Notes: generated by a model not told the origin, from the sequence alone. Counted from the stretch's first letter, positions 19,028 to 27,427 are shown. The stretch: DNA of 64,000 nt from Sporosarcina obsidiansis (GCF_009651005.1 NZ_WHVW01000002.1:337920-401919); one strand, 5' to 3'. Made by a program: numbers and translations.

Positions 19028-19570
19028 ATGCTATTATGGGAACTATTTAAGTCTTTCTTTTTCATTGGTGCTGTATCGTTTGGAGGGGGATATGCGATGA
19101 TTCCGGTAATAGAAGCCGAGGTATCCAAAAATGAATGGATGACGATACAACAATTTACAGATATCATCGCCATTGCAGGTATGGCCCCTGGTCCAATTGC
19201 CGCTAATAGTGCGATTCTTGTTGGCTATTCAACAGCGGGGATAACGGGAGCTGTCGTGGCTGCTCTCGGTATTTTGCTCCCCTCCGTCCTAATCGTTCTA
19301 CTTGTAGCAACCTTTTTCAGGAAATTAAATCATTATCCAGTTGTTAAATCCATTTTTTACGGGCTTAGGCCGATTGTCATGAGCTTGATCATCTATGCTG
19401 CATTAAAGTTTGCGTTGTCAAACAACCTCATTTCTCTGCATATTTCCTGGTATACCAGTAGCTTACTCGTAATCTTTGGCCTGTCATTACTTGCCTTACT
19501 AAAATTTAATTGGCATCCTATTTATGTCATCATACTGTCTGGATTAGTGGGTGTTACGCTTTATTCATAA
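19028..19570 (+). CDS. chrA: Chromate transporter, second half-size subunit
   Basis: Second short CHR-family protein, 180 aa, six predicted membrane segments. The same signature recurs as FFFIGAVSFGGGYAMIPVIE and GMAPGPIAANSAILVGY. ATG at 19028 is preceded by AGAGGTG; GTG at 19019 is also in frame. It is co-transcribed with the first half. Two inverted-topology half proteins are expected to assemble as a heterodimer in the membrane. Confidence 0.87.
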   Translation: MLLWELFKSFFFIGAVSFGGGYAMIPVIEAEVSKNEWMTIQQFTDIIAIAGMAPGPIAANSAILVGYSTAGITGAVVAALGILLPSVLIVLLVATFFRKLNHYPVVKSIFYGLRPIVMSLIIYAALKFALSNNLISLHISWYTSSLLVIFGLSLLALLKFNWHPIYVIILSGLVGVTLYS

Positions 19571-19579
19571 GAGGACCCT

Positions 19580-19705
19580 CTAATCCATTTGTTTTTCTCC
19601 ATGCCAGTACTCATCACGTAACACATCCGCTAAGATTTCAGTTGTGCGATGTAGTTCCTCGACTGTATTGTCGACATCACCAAATGCCTTGGTGAAAATA
19701 GAACA
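19580..19705 (-). pseudogene. Possible gene remnant (C-terminal fragment of about 41 codons)
   Basis: The minus strand between a TAA at 19706 and a TAG at 19580 reads as a protein-like, acidic, helical stretch (VDNTVEELHRTTEILADVLR then DEYWHGEKQMD). It has no start codon or ribosome binding site. The composition looks like a real C-terminus, so it may be what is left of a deleted gene. I do not recognise the family. Confidence 0.3.
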
Positions 19706-19867
19706 TTAGTAAAGTTTCTATGACGAGTACAGTCATGAAAAATTATGTGAGTAGTGCTAAAAATGCACCATATGATCGATAGAATAAGTTTATAAGGGGT
19801 TTCAGATTAGTTATGATCACTTATGGAGTTTTATGAACGATAGCGATCGAATCTAACACGTAATTAA

Positions 19868-19916
19868 AGAGGTTGCCTGAGAAAAGTCATGATTTATGAC
19901 TTTCAGGTCAACCTCT
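19868..19916 (-). terminator. Terminator after small membrane protein gene
   Basis: AGAGGTTG / CAACCTCT plus inner AAAGTCAT / ATGACTTT pair into a long interrupted hairpin. On the minus strand it follows the stop of the 19935-20162 gene and is trailed by TTTAATTA. Confidence 0.65.
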
Positions 19917-19934
19917 GCCTACATGTGGTGAATA

Positions 19935-20162
19935 CTATTCGCTATCTCTTCGCTCTATATACCTGTTGTATGCGTCTTGCACTTTATCCGTTTTCGGCGA
20001 AACTTTTGACAGTCTTTTACTAATGTCATTGAGCAAATATAATCCTCTAAATAAACAGCCTGTCACTATGCCGAAAGCAATGAGGCCGCCAAGTATCGGG
20101 TCCATCATCAGCAATAGAAACCCTAATAATGTGGCTAGAAAAATGGACAAAGCTAAATACAT
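19935..20162 (-). CDS. Small two-segment membrane protein, unknown function
   Basis: A 75-aa protein. Residues 1-20 and 24-45 are hydrophobic (MYLALSIFLATLLGFLLL and ILGGLIAFGIVTGCLF), giving a hairpin in the membrane. The polar C-terminus (SKVSPKTDKVQDAYNRYIER) is charged and probably cytoplasmic. ATG follows AAAGGGG at reasonable spacing, and a terminator follows the stop, so it is a real single-gene unit. I do not recognise the family. Confidence 0.7.
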   Translation of the reverse strand: MYLALSIFLATLLGFLLLMMDPILGGLIAFGIVTGCLFRGLYLLNDISKRLSKVSPKTDKVQDAYNRYIERRDSE

Positions 20163-20381
20163 GCTCTTTCCCCTTTCGCATTTAAGAATATTTCCGTTGT
20201 TTTATTCTCGTTCATTATGTACATACCATATATTGCAAATCAATAGTTTACATACTACAGTAATAATTGATGAGGTTCATTATGTACATTTTTAAAATTT
20301 GTATATGATTATTCATACGCTCTGCAGCAAATATACCAAATTCACACTTCACATTATATCATCTCAAACATCTGTTTCCGA
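20163..20381. other. Gap with a 15-bp direct repeat
   Basis: GTTCATTATGTACAT occurs at 20210-20224 and again at 20275-20289 in the same orientation, 65 bases apart. Each contains the palindrome ATGTACAT. They lie upstream of the small membrane protein gene and could be operator half-sets. Nothing else is seen here. Confidence 0.4.
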
Positions 20382-20428
20382 AATAAGGGGTAGGGCTCTG
20401 TAATTTGCAGAGCGCCCTACCCCTTATT
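20382..20428 (-). terminator. Strong terminator at the end of the ars operon
   Basis: AATAAGGGGTAGGGC pairs with GCCCTACCCCTTATT, with TCTG/CAGA continuing the stem towards a short loop. It is GC-rich and lies about 40 bases after the last ars-operon gene on the minus strand. The AT-rich outer ends would serve either direction. Confidence 0.8.
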
Positions 20429-20469
20429 ATATTTAGTAACGTTAGTTCCTAGTTGAACACGGTTTCTCT

Positions 20470-21762
20470 TTAACAGCAACCACCTGCGCCACTATGGCAA
20501 ACACCCGTCTCAGGTAACTGTAGTTGCACATTTTCTGCAGCCTCTCGATCTCCTGCTAAAAAAGCTACTACTGAACGGACTTGCTCGTAGCCAGTTGCCA
20601 TTAAAAATGTAGGTGCGCGACCATAAGATTTCGAACCGACAATATAAAAGTTCTCCTCAGGCTGTCTCAACTCTTTCTCACCATGTGCTGGCACGCTGCC
20701 ACAGCTATGTTCATTGGGGTCAATTAAAGACGCAATTGCAGGCACAGCTTCTGTTACAGCCTCTCTTTCGTAACGTATTTCTCGTTGAATATCAAATTCT
20801 GGACGATTGCCTGTATTGACGATTATGCGATCAAACGGCTTCAACATTTTCTCTTCAGATTTTAAGACAACGCCTTTTTGTTCATGAATGCCTGTGATTA
20901 TAAAAGGTGTTTCAACTTGTATTTGGCCATTTCGAACATATTCTGATATACGAAGGCCCAACTCACCACGTGCAGCGAGCTCATCATTTGATCCCCCACC
21001 GAATGCATCTTCTACTCGTTTTTTACGCAATATCCATGTAATTGATGTTTCAGGATACTTCTGTTTTAACGTTACTAAATTGAGCAGTGAGTTAATTGCT
21101 GAGTGTCCACCACCTACAACAGCTATTTTTTTATTTGCATATAGTTCCTCATTCTCTCCAATGTTGGGAATATGGTAATCGATGATTGACGCTAACTCTT
21201 TTTCAGTTTGCAACCAAACACCATTACTCATTGCTGGGTTTGGGTTCCCCCAAGTTCCCGTAGCGTCAATTACAGCTTTGGCTTTCATCTCTTTTAGACC
21301 ATTTGGCGTTTCTACATATAACAGAAACGGTTGCAATGAACGACTTGATGATTTCATACGATCTAACCCGCCACGTGTAATTGAAATGACTTCATGTTTT
21401 GTATGGATATTTGGTGCCAACACTTCAGATAAAGGAAGCAAATAATCTTCCACTAATTCTTTTCCGGTTGGTATTTTTTCTCCTTGAGGAGCTTGCCAAT
21501 CTGTATTTACTAATAGTCTTTTACCTGCTTCATCCATGTTATATTGCCAAGGTGAAAAAAGTGTCACATGCTCCCATGTCCGTACATTCGCTGAGATTTC
21601 CCCTTTTTCTAATACAAAGAATGATATCCCTCGTTCTTTTAAATGTGCTGCAGCCGCCAAACCGATTGGACCAGCACCAATGACAGCAACCGGTAAATCC
21701 TGCTCACAACAACCTGTGCTTGGGTTACAGCAAGTTGATTGTTGAATAATTTTCAGTTCCAT
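20470..21762 (-). CDS. FAD/NAD(P)-binding oxidoreductase of the arsenic operon (ArsO-like)
   Basis: Flavoprotein of 430 aa with an FAD-binding GAGPIGLAAAAHL near residue 30 and an NAD(P)-binding VVGGGHSAINSLL in the middle, as in flavin monooxygenase and thioredoxin-reductase relatives. It has unusual cysteine-rich ends: CCNPSTGCC at the N-terminus and CHSGAGGCC at the C-terminus, which suggest thiol binding of arsenite or another soft metal. Start ATG at 21762 (TTG at 21765 possible) follows AGAGGAG. It is the last gene of arsR-arsB-arsC-HesB-like-oxidoreductase. Similar proteins in ars clusters are called ArsO, but their reaction is not settled. Confidence 0.75.
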   Translation of the reverse strand: MELKIIQQSTCCNPSTGCCEQDLPVAVIGAGPIGLAAAAHLKERGISFFVLEKGEISANVRTWEHVTLFSPWQYNMDEAGKRLLVNTDWQAPQGEKIPTGKELVEDYLLPLSEVLAPNIHTKHEVISITRGGLDRMKSSSRSLQPFLLYVETPNGLKEMKAKAVIDATGTWGNPNPAMSNGVWLQTEKELASIIDYHIPNIGENEELYANKKIAVVGGGHSAINSLLNLVTLKQKYPETSITWILRKKRVEDAFGGGSNDELAARGELGLRISEYVRNGQIQVETPFIITGIHEQKGVVLKSEEKMLKPFDRIIVNTGNRPEFDIQREIRYEREAVTEAVPAIASLIDPNEHSCGSVPAHGEKELRQPEENFYIVGSKSYGRAPTFLMATGYEQVRSVVAFLAGDREAAENVQLQLPETGVCHSGAGGCC

Positions 21763-21815
21763 CAAAAAACTCCTCTATTTTTGTTTTCCGTTATGGTAAT
21801 TACTCATAAGGAGAA

Positions 21816-22097
21816 TTAGCACTTCATTGGTGTGTAGCCAAGTAACACTAGACCCAGTTCTCCATTCTCTTTTTCAGCATGGAACGTCACTTTCTCAAGC
21901 GTTGAACTTATTTGTTTATCAATCACAAAAGAAAGGCCGTCTATTTCTATGATTTCATCTTCTTGTGTAGGTTCTACAATCTCTACACCAATAGAAGTTC
22001 CACAACAACTTTGCATACCATAAAAACGGATGATGTTATTTTTTCGCCCTACTAATACTTGCGTTAAATATTCTTTACCTTCAGGTGATATATTCAT
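21816..22097 (-). CDS. HesB/IscA-like small protein in ars operon
   Basis: A 93-aa protein of the HesB/IscA-like (iron-sulfur biogenesis fold) group, with Cys at SCCG in the middle and a C-terminal MKC. The three-cysteine layout differs from a standard A-type scaffold, so it may bind a metal or arsenite instead of building clusters. Its ATG at 22097 begins one base after the arsC stop codon, which indicates translational coupling. It is inside the arsenic operon; the role in resistance is inferred only from location. Confidence 0.72.
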   Translation of the reverse strand: MNISPEGKEYLTQVLVGRKNNIIRFYGMQSCCGTSIGVEIVEPTQEDEIIEIDGLSFVIDKQISSTLEKVTFHAEKENGELGLVLLGYTPMKC

Positions 22098-22098
22098 T

Positions 22099-22519
22099 TT
22101 ATTTTCCTTCCTTGGCAAACTGTTGTATGCGTTCACCAATTTCATCTCGCACACGCTGGAACTCTACCCAAACTTCTTCTCCAGTCCCAGTTGCTTTTGC
22201 CGGGTCATCAAAGCCCCAATGTTCACGAGGAATTGATGGAGGTGTCATAGGACATTTATCGGCAGCATCTCCACAAAGTGTCACGACAAGATCGGCATTG
22301 TTCAGAATCGTTGGATCGATCGTATCTGATGTCTGATTAGTAATATCAATACCTACCTCTTCCATCGCCTTAATTGCCCTTGGATTTACCCCGTGTGCTT
22401 CAATTCCTGCACTACATACATCCCATTCCTCACTTAGAATTTTTCTACCCCAACCTTCCGCCATCTGGCTCCTACATGAGTTTCCTGTACACAGAAAGTA
22501 CAATTTTTTTTTTCGTCAT
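22099..22519 (-). CDS. arsC: Arsenate reductase (thioredoxin-coupled), 5' frameshift at an A10 tract
   Basis: Low-molecular-weight-phosphatase-type ArsC that reduces arsenate to arsenite. The P-loop CTGNSCRS, then [13 protein letters not shown] with the two further redox Cys, and the DDPA motif are all present. The expected ATG at 22519 has GAGG nine bases upstream and begins M-T-K-K-K, but a run of ten A (plus-strand T10 at 22504-22513) puts it one base out of frame with the rest. With nine A the N-terminus would read [12 protein letters not shown]. As sequenced, translation needs a TTG at 22503 without a binding site, or slippage on the A run. It could also be a homopolymer read error. Confidence 0.85.
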
Positions 22520-22545
22520 CACTATATTCCTCATTCCTAATTAAT

Positions 22546-23841
22546 TTAGATAATCAATAACCATACATACAATCCAACCAATGTTATAAATAGTGTAGGG
22601 ATCGTCAAGATAATTCCAACCTTAAAGTATGATCCCCAACCGATTTTCACACCTTTTTGAGAAAGAACATGTAACCACAACAAAGTAGCTAATGATCCAA
22701 TGGGTGTGATTTTCGGTCCAAGATCAGAACCGATGACATTTGCATAAATAAGAGCCTCACGAATTGTGCCTGTCGTATTGGTCTCTGCAATGGCCAACGC
22801 ATCTATCATAACTGTTGGCATATTATTCATAATCGATGACAAAAAGGCAGCTATAAAGCCCATTGAGATGGTCGCAACAAAAAGACCTTGATCGGCTGCA
22901 ACTTGAATAACATCTGCCAATACACTTGTTAAACCGACATTTTTCAATCCATAAACGACTACGTACATACCAATTGAAAAGAATACAATTGCCCAAGGCG
23001 CACCTTTCAACACTTGCTTAGTTTGCACAGCAGCACTTCTATTCGCCATAAACAAGAAAAATATGGCTACGATTCCTGCAATAATGGAGACAGGTATCTC
23101 CAAGAATTCGCTCGAAAAATAACCGACAAGTAGTATGCCTAAGACAACCCAAGTTAACCTAAACATCTTCAAGTCTTTTATCGCGTCTTTTGGTTGTTTT
23201 AAATCAGATACATGATAGTGGCCCGGAATACTTTTACGAAAGAATAAGTACAGAACACTAATACTTGCAACTAAAGCAAACAAATTCGGAACGATCATCC
23301 TAGATGCATATTCAACAAAACCAATTCCAAAAAAGTCTGCAGAAACGATGTTAACTAGATTGCTAACAACCAAAGGCAATGAAGTCGTGTCTGCAATGAA
23401 CCCACTCGCAATAATAAAAGGGAAAATCATTTTTTCACTGAAATTCAAATTCCTGACCATCGCAAGAACAATCGGAGTCAGGATCAACGCAGCTCCATCA
23501 TTTGCAAATAAAGCAGCAACAATAGCACCGAGAATGCTAACGTAAATGAACATTCGGATACCACTGCCTTTGGCTAAACGTGCCATATGTAAAGCAGCCC
23601 ACTCAAAGAATCCTATCTCATCCAGAATTAATGAAATGATAATGATGGCGATGAATGCCAGTGTTGCATTCCATACAATTCCTGTCACGTCTATAACGTC
23701 ACCAAAATCAACTACACCAAATAATAATGCAATTATGGCGCCGATACATGCAGTCCAACCTATTGATAGATTTTTCGGCTGCCAAATAACGAAAACTAAC
23801 GTAATAACAAAAATCACAAACGCAGTAATAGTTGTAACCAC
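22546..23841 (-). CDS. arsB: Arsenite efflux permease ArsB
   Basis: Membrane arsenite/antimonite:proton antiporter of 431 aa, about 12 hydrophobic segments. Characteristic stretches are [35 protein letters not shown] and the late [12 protein letters not shown] and [23 protein letters not shown] start at 23841 follows GGGAGG. It lies between arsR and arsC, as in the staphylococcal pI258 layout, and extrudes the arsenite formed by ArsC. No arsA ATPase is present, so it would run on the membrane potential. Confidence 0.94.
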   Translation of the reverse strand: MVTTITAFVIFVITLVFVIWQPKNLSIGWTACIGAIIALLFGVVDFGDVIDVTGIVWNATLAFIAIIIISLILDEIGFFEWAALHMARLAKGSGIRMFIYVSILGAIVAALFANDGAALILTPIVLAMVRNLNFSEKMIFPFIIASGFIADTTSLPLVVSNLVNIVSADFFGIGFVEYASRMIVPNLFALVASISVLYLFFRKSIPGHYHVSDLKQPKDAIKDLKMFRLTWVVLGILLVGYFSSEFLEIPVSIIAGIVAIFFLFMANRSAAVQTKQVLKGAPWAIVFFSIGMYVVVYGLKNVGLTSVLADVIQVAADQGLFVATISMGFIAAFLSSIMNNMPTVMIDALAIAETNTTGTIREALIYANVIGSDLGPKITPIGSLATLLWLHVLSQKGVKIGWGSYFKVGIILTIPTLFITLVGLYVWLLII

Positions 23842-23855
23842 TCAACTTTTCCTCC

Positions 23856-24212
23856 CTAACTACATGAGATACGCAAACCTTGTTTCTCTAACTCGTTAAT
23901 CAATTTATCCTGTTCAGGCAAGTGGTCCAGAACACTTTTAATGAGTTTATAATCTTCATGCTCCGTATTGATCGAATAAAAAATCCATTGTCCCCTCCGT
24001 TCTTCTTTTACTAACTCAATATCTCTTAACTTTCGTAGATGCTGACTAATCGCTGGTTGACTCATTTTAAATATCTCTACAAATTCACATACACAACACT
24101 CATGTGACGCGAGCAATTTCATCATAGTTAAACGAGTCTTATCGCCTAGCAATTTTAGAAGTTGTGTAGCTCGCTGCAAATCAACAGTTTCATTTGTATT
24201 CATATCGCACAT
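23856..24212 (-). CDS. arsR: ArsR-family arsenic-sensing repressor
   Basis: Winged-helix repressor of 118 aa. It has the metalloid-binding cysteines in HECCVCEFVEIF, which correspond to the ELCVCDL helix of ArsR, and the recognition helix SQPAISQHLRKLR. ATG at 24212 follows AAGGAG. It is the first gene of the operon and should repress its own promoter (24231-24259) until arsenite binds. The additional C-terminal Cys (ISCS) may also take part in sensing. Confidence 0.93.
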   Translation of the reverse strand: MCDMNTNETVDLQRATQLLKLLGDKTRLTMMKLLASHECCVCEFVEIFKMSQPAISQHLRKLRDIELVKEERRGQWIFYSINTEHEDYKLIKSVLDHLPEQDKLINELEKQGLRISCS

Positions 24213-24230
24213 CGCACTCTCCTTTTTTAC

Positions 24231-24259
24231 ATCATATAATTATATGCTTATATAAGCAA
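24231..24259 (-). promoter_or_regulatory. ars promoter with overlapping ArsR operator
   Basis: On the minus strand TTGCTT, 17 bases, then TATGAT form a good -35/-10 pair for the ars operon. The spacer is filled by two adjacent perfect 12-bp palindromes, GCTTATATAAGC (24246-24257) and ATATAATTATAT (24234-24245), the expected place for an ArsR dimer. Confidence 0.75.
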
Positions 24260-24323
24260 CTACTGTATTCGTTATTTCTTATTTACTTTTCCTTTGTCTC
24301 CTTACTAACTCTCCATAACGAAA

Positions 24324-24356
24324 TAGAGGGACTTCTCTTAGAAAGAAGTCCCTCTA
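24324..24356 (-). terminator. Terminator after nuclease gene
   Basis: TAGAGGGACTTCT / AGAAGTCCCTCTA is a perfect 13-bp stem with a 7-base loop. On the minus strand it lies downstream of the nuclease stop (24403) and is followed by TTTCGTT. Confidence 0.75.
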
Positions 24357-24402
24357 CCTATTTGCTCGTAAGCTCTCTCATTTAAAGAAACACTACATTT
24401 TA

Positions 24403-25128
24403 TTATTCACAAGCTCTTCCATCCTGATTCCGATCTAGATGTTTAGCGTAAGCGGAATGACCTTTCGTAACACCCTCGGGATATACTTCGCGAAGTTCAG
24501 TACAGTTTTTAAAACTTTCCACTTTGCCTGACACAGGATTCACCTCATCGACTGAATGCTTATCGCTATCGAAACCACGGTCTGTTGCATAGTCCTCTAG
24601 TGTCCATATTCCGATTCCTGCTTTTTTTGCTTGCTGTTGCGCTTGTTCAAATTCATCCAAATAGCGAGTATTTGGCGGATAAACGTAAGCCACTCTCGCC
24701 AAGCCTTCTTTCAACAATTGCTCTTGCACACTCTTTCCATCTATGTATATATACGCTAGCAATCTGCCGTATTTATCGTATTTTTCACCGATATCAAATT
24801 CGATTTCTAGCTGACCTTTTTGCAATAGCTCTTGATTACGCACTTTTGCTTCCTGCCCAAAAGGCTGCTTTCCAAGTCGCGGATGATTCGTTTCAGGCGT
24901 ATCGATTAATAAATATCGTACATTCTGTTCTTTACCTTCATACAGTATTTTAATCGTATCTCCATCAATCGTCTTAACTAATTCGACCGGGATCAATCCA
25001 TCCCGACTCGGTTCTTTTTTCTGTTCTCCCATTAATTCAGGAAAGTAGACCGCTGCAATCGCGACCACAACTGCGATCAGAAAGGAACTGATCCACTTTT
25101 TCCCTGCGTTCTTTTTCTTTGTACTCAT
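24403..25128 (-). CDS. Thermonuclease-family nuclease with C-terminal Excalibur domain
   Basis: A 241-aa protein. An N-terminal membrane anchor or signal segment (WISSFLIAVVVAIAAVYF, residues 12-29) precedes a staphylococcal-nuclease domain (about 45-180) with the catalytic pattern VKTIDGDTIKI, RYLLIDTPET and EKYDKYGRLLAYIY. A C-terminal Excalibur motif ends DRNQDGRACE, a calcium-binding DxDxDGxxCE. The enzyme would act outside the membrane and degrade DNA or RNA in the presence of calcium. It stands alone between the fluoride-channel genes and the ars operon and has its own terminator. Confidence 0.9.
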   Translation of the reverse strand: MSTKKKNAGKKWISSFLIAVVVAIAAVYFPELMGEQKKEPSRDGLIPVELVKTIDGDTIKILYEGKEQNVRYLLIDTPETNHPRLGKQPFGQEAKVRNQELLQKGQLEIEFDIGEKYDKYGRLLAYIYIDGKSVQEQLLKEGLARVAYVYPPNTRYLDEFEQAQQQAKKAGIGIWTLEDYATDRGFDSDKHSVDEVNPVSGKVESFKNCTELREVYPEGVTKGHSAYAKHLDRNQDGRACE

Positions 25129-25147
25129 TTAGTCGAAATCCTCTTTT

Positions 25148-25489
25148 CTACAGACTGTACCCAAAATACGCCAAGCCTATACCCAAGCCAAACGTCAGCA
25201 TAGTATAGACCGCTGCACGGCCTTTATGACCTTCTATCCAATACGTCCAAATTTCTTTCATTAAAGTAGAATATGTCGTCAATGCACCCGCCACGCCAGT
25301 TGCCCAAAATAATGTCCACGGTATTGCCAATTCCATCCCAACGATCCATCCAATGAAAAAGCTTCCGACACTATTGACAAGCAGCGTTCCAAACGGTAGG
25401 ATACTGCGATTCAGGCGACGGGATAATTCAAAGCGTAACATTGTCCCGAGAAACCCGCCACAGCCGACCGCGACCATATGCCACATCAT
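25148..25489 (-). CDS. crcB: Fluoride channel subunit CrcB/Fluc (second)
   Basis: Four-segment membrane protein of 113 aa that exports fluoride as a dual-topology or heterodimeric channel. Conserved stretches are GGFLGTMLRFELSR, FGTLLVNSVGSFFIG and GVAGALTTYSTLMKE. ATG at 25489 directly follows the stop of the partner gene, so expression is coupled. Gram-positive bacteria often carry two such genes whose products form an antiparallel heterodimer, which fits this pair. Confidence 0.92.
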   Translation of the reverse strand: MMWHMVAVGCGGFLGTMLRFELSRRLNRSILPFGTLLVNSVGSFFIGWIVGMELAIPWTLFWATGVAGALTTYSTLMKEIWTYWIEGHKGRAAVYTMLTFGLGIGLAYFGYSL

Positions 25490-25864
25490 TCAGCAACTCA
25501 CCTTCCTTGCCAATAAAAACCCGAACGCTGCCATAATGAGACCTCCGAGTAAACTACCGAAAACATAGCTACCTGCCAACCCTATCAAGCCTTCATCGAG
25601 CAACTGGATCGTTTCTATACTTACGGCTGAAAACGTAGTAAATGCACCGAGAAATCCCACCGTAACAACATTTACCACAAAAGGTTGTAGCTTTCCACCA
25701 AGCCTTGCCCATTCTACAAGAAAACAAAGTAACAGTGTTCCGACTATATTCACCGCAAACGTAGCGAAAGGAAAGGTACCGCTGACTATAAATAACTGAC
25801 CAACCAGTAGACGGACCATTGCACCGCATGCACCTGCAATGCCTATGTATAACCTTTCTCTCAT
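25490..25864 (-). CDS. crcB: Fluoride channel subunit CrcB/Fluc (first)
   Basis: Partner fluoride channel protein, 124 aa, four membrane segments. GACGAMVRLLVGQL, FATFAVNIVGTLLL and GFLGAFTTFSAVS carry the conserved Arg, Asn and Phe/Thr/Ser residues of the pore. Start is taken as ATG at 25864 with GGAG nine bases upstream; TTG at 25879 is in frame. I looked for a fluoride riboswitch in the leader and did not see one. Confidence 0.92.
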   Translation of the reverse strand: MRERLYIGIAGACGAMVRLLVGQLFIVSGTFPFATFAVNIVGTLLLCFLVEWARLGGKLQPFVVNVVTVGFLGAFTTFSAVSIETIQLLDEGLIGLAGSYVFGSLLGGLIMAAFGFLLARKVSC

Positions 25865-25913
25865 GTTCTCACGCTCCAAACATCGCCTAGCTCAGTTTCT
25901 CAGTTCTTCACGA

Positions 25914-26702
25914 TCATTCAATAATATACCCTAATGATCGGAGCACATTATTCATGAAAGAGTGCGTATATAAATAAACCTCTTCGCGTTCAGACTCTTG
26001 CACAATATCATGCTGAAGATCTTTCCAACGTTTATATTGAAGCTCTGATAAATTTTGCGCCTGCACCCACTTACGAGAATAAGTAGGATCTGTAATTTGA
26101 TCCGCTTCTCCCGTATGCAGTAATAGCGGAACATCCTGTATGGCTCCATCCATTTGCATAACCGACTTTAAGAGTATTTGCAGTTCACGGTACCACCCAG
26201 CTGTAATGAGTGGAACGTATAAAGGGTCTTCTTCATACTGCTCCAAAAATTCTGGATTACGAGACAACAAAGAAGGCTTAATCTCGTGGTTTAACTTCAT
26301 CGAATGTGCTAACTTCGTCAATACTTTCGCAAGCAGTGGCGGATGATATTCCAAATGAAGCCAAGGAGACGTACAAATCACTCCCGCACACTCTACTTGC
26401 TCCGTCTGCAATAATCGCAAAAGGAACGTTGCACCTAACCCATGTCCATACAAAAACAATGGTAAGTGGTCGTCCAAACCTGTTTGTATCAATTGTTTAA
26501 TAAAACGACGATATACTTTAAATGTTTCCGAATGAACGGCTACTCCCTCTTTTCCATGTCCCGGTAAATCGCCCGTTACTACATGGAAGCCATCATTCCT
26601 CAACCTCTGAATGAGCCAAGCATACCGACGATGATGCTCATATGCACTATGGACAATCACAACCACAGCTTTCGGTTGACCATCCGCTTCCCATTTCCAC
26701 AT
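25914..26702 (-). CDS. Alpha/beta hydrolase, monoglyceride-lipase-like, nucleophile Ser replaced by Gly
   Basis: A 262-aa protein with the alpha/beta-hydrolase fold of the serine aminopeptidase S33 / monoacylglycerol lipase / YtpA group. The oxyanion-hole strand (VVIVHSAYEHHRRY), the GDLPGHG turn and a late TGEADQIT (acid) and LQHDI (His) are in place. The nucleophile elbow, normally GHSMG, reads GHGLG, so the catalytic serine is missing. ATG at 26702 follows AGGAG. It is either inactive, uses another residue, or has become a binding protein. It is monocistronic, between crcB and the divergent carbonic-anhydrase-like gene. Confidence 0.85.
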   Translation of the reverse strand: MWKWEADGQPKAVVVIVHSAYEHHRRYAWLIQRLRNDGFHVVTGDLPGHGKEGVAVHSETFKVYRRFIKQLIQTGLDDHLPLFLYGHGLGATFLLRLLQTEQVECAGVICTSPWLHLEYHPPLLAKVLTKLAHSMKLNHEIKPSLLSRNPEFLEQYEEDPLYVPLITAGWYRELQILLKSVMQMDGAIQDVPLLLHTGEADQITDPTYSRKWVQAQNLSELQYKRWKDLQHDIVQESEREEVYLYTHSFMNNVLRSLGYIIE

Positions 26703-26819
26703 GGACATCACTCCTCATCTAGCTGTCTTTCTATATGGAATGCCCTAATTTTGTTTCGGAAAAACCAAATGTTTGTTACGATAAATTATACATGATTTTT
26801 TGGAAAAGAGGAGATTTGA

Positions 26820-27335
26820 TTGATTTATCCATACGAAGGAAAAATTCCAGTTATCGATCCATCTGTCTATATCGCAGATTTTGTAACCATTTCGGGAGAT
26901 GTCACGATCGGACCGGAATCATCTATCTGGTTCAATACAGTCATTCGAGGTGATGTATCCCCGACTATCATCGGCCGTAAAGTAAACATTCAGGATTTCT
27001 GTTGTCTGCATCAAAGTCCGAAATTCCCACTCATTTTAGAAGACAATGTGACAATCGGACATAAAGTGATGCTACATAGTTGTACGATCAAAAAAGGTGC
27101 GCTTGTCGGAATGGGTGCTACCGTTCTAGATGGAGCCGAAGTTGGGGAGGGAGCATTTATCGGTGCAGGAAGCTTAGTAACACCAGGCAAAAAGATTCCG
27201 CCAAACACATTGGCACTGGGTTCCCCTGCACGGGTAGTTCGTGAATTGACTGATGAAGACCGTGCCGATATGACACGGATTGTGAATGAATATGCACGAA
27301 AAGGACAACTATATAAAGCTTTACAAGATGATTAA
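26820..27335 (+). CDS. Gamma-carbonic-anhydrase-like hexapeptide-repeat protein
   Basis: Left-handed beta-helix protein of 171 aa related to YrdA/PaaY/CaiE and gamma carbonic anhydrases. Repeating hexapeptides run from about residue 10 to 125 (DFVTISGDVTIGPESSIWF and on). The zinc ligands fit His in CCLHQS and the two His in GHKVMLHSC, and RGDVSPTIIG is the conserved Arg-Asp motif. TTG start at 26820 follows AGGAG six bases upstream. Family members hydrate carbon dioxide or act as thioesterases; which applies here is not clear. Confidence 0.88.
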   Translation: MIYPYEGKIPVIDPSVYIADFVTISGDVTIGPESSIWFNTVIRGDVSPTIIGRKVNIQDFCCLHQSPKFPLILEDNVTIGHKVMLHSCTIKKGALVGMGATVLDGAEVGEGAFIGAGSLVTPGKKIPPNTLALGSPARVVRELTDEDRADMTRIVNEYARKGQLYKALQDD

Positions 27336-27342
27336 CGACAAG

Positions 27343-27379
27343 AGCACCTGATCCTTTATGGAGCGGGTGCTTATTTTAA
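27343..27379 (+). terminator. Terminator after carbonic-anhydrase-like gene
   Basis: AGCACC / GGTGCT stem with a 17-base loop region, followed by TATTTTAAG. It lies 8 bases after the stop codon. Confidence 0.6.
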
Positions 27380-27427
27380 GATTACATTCAGTTTCTTCGA
27401 CATCCTAGGCGTAGCAACATCTGCGAT

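Noticed and set aside
25865..25913. Fluoride riboswitch ahead of the crcB pair
   Set aside because: The leader is very short, and only a GGCGATG fragment resembles the motif; the pseudoknot and stem sequences are absent.
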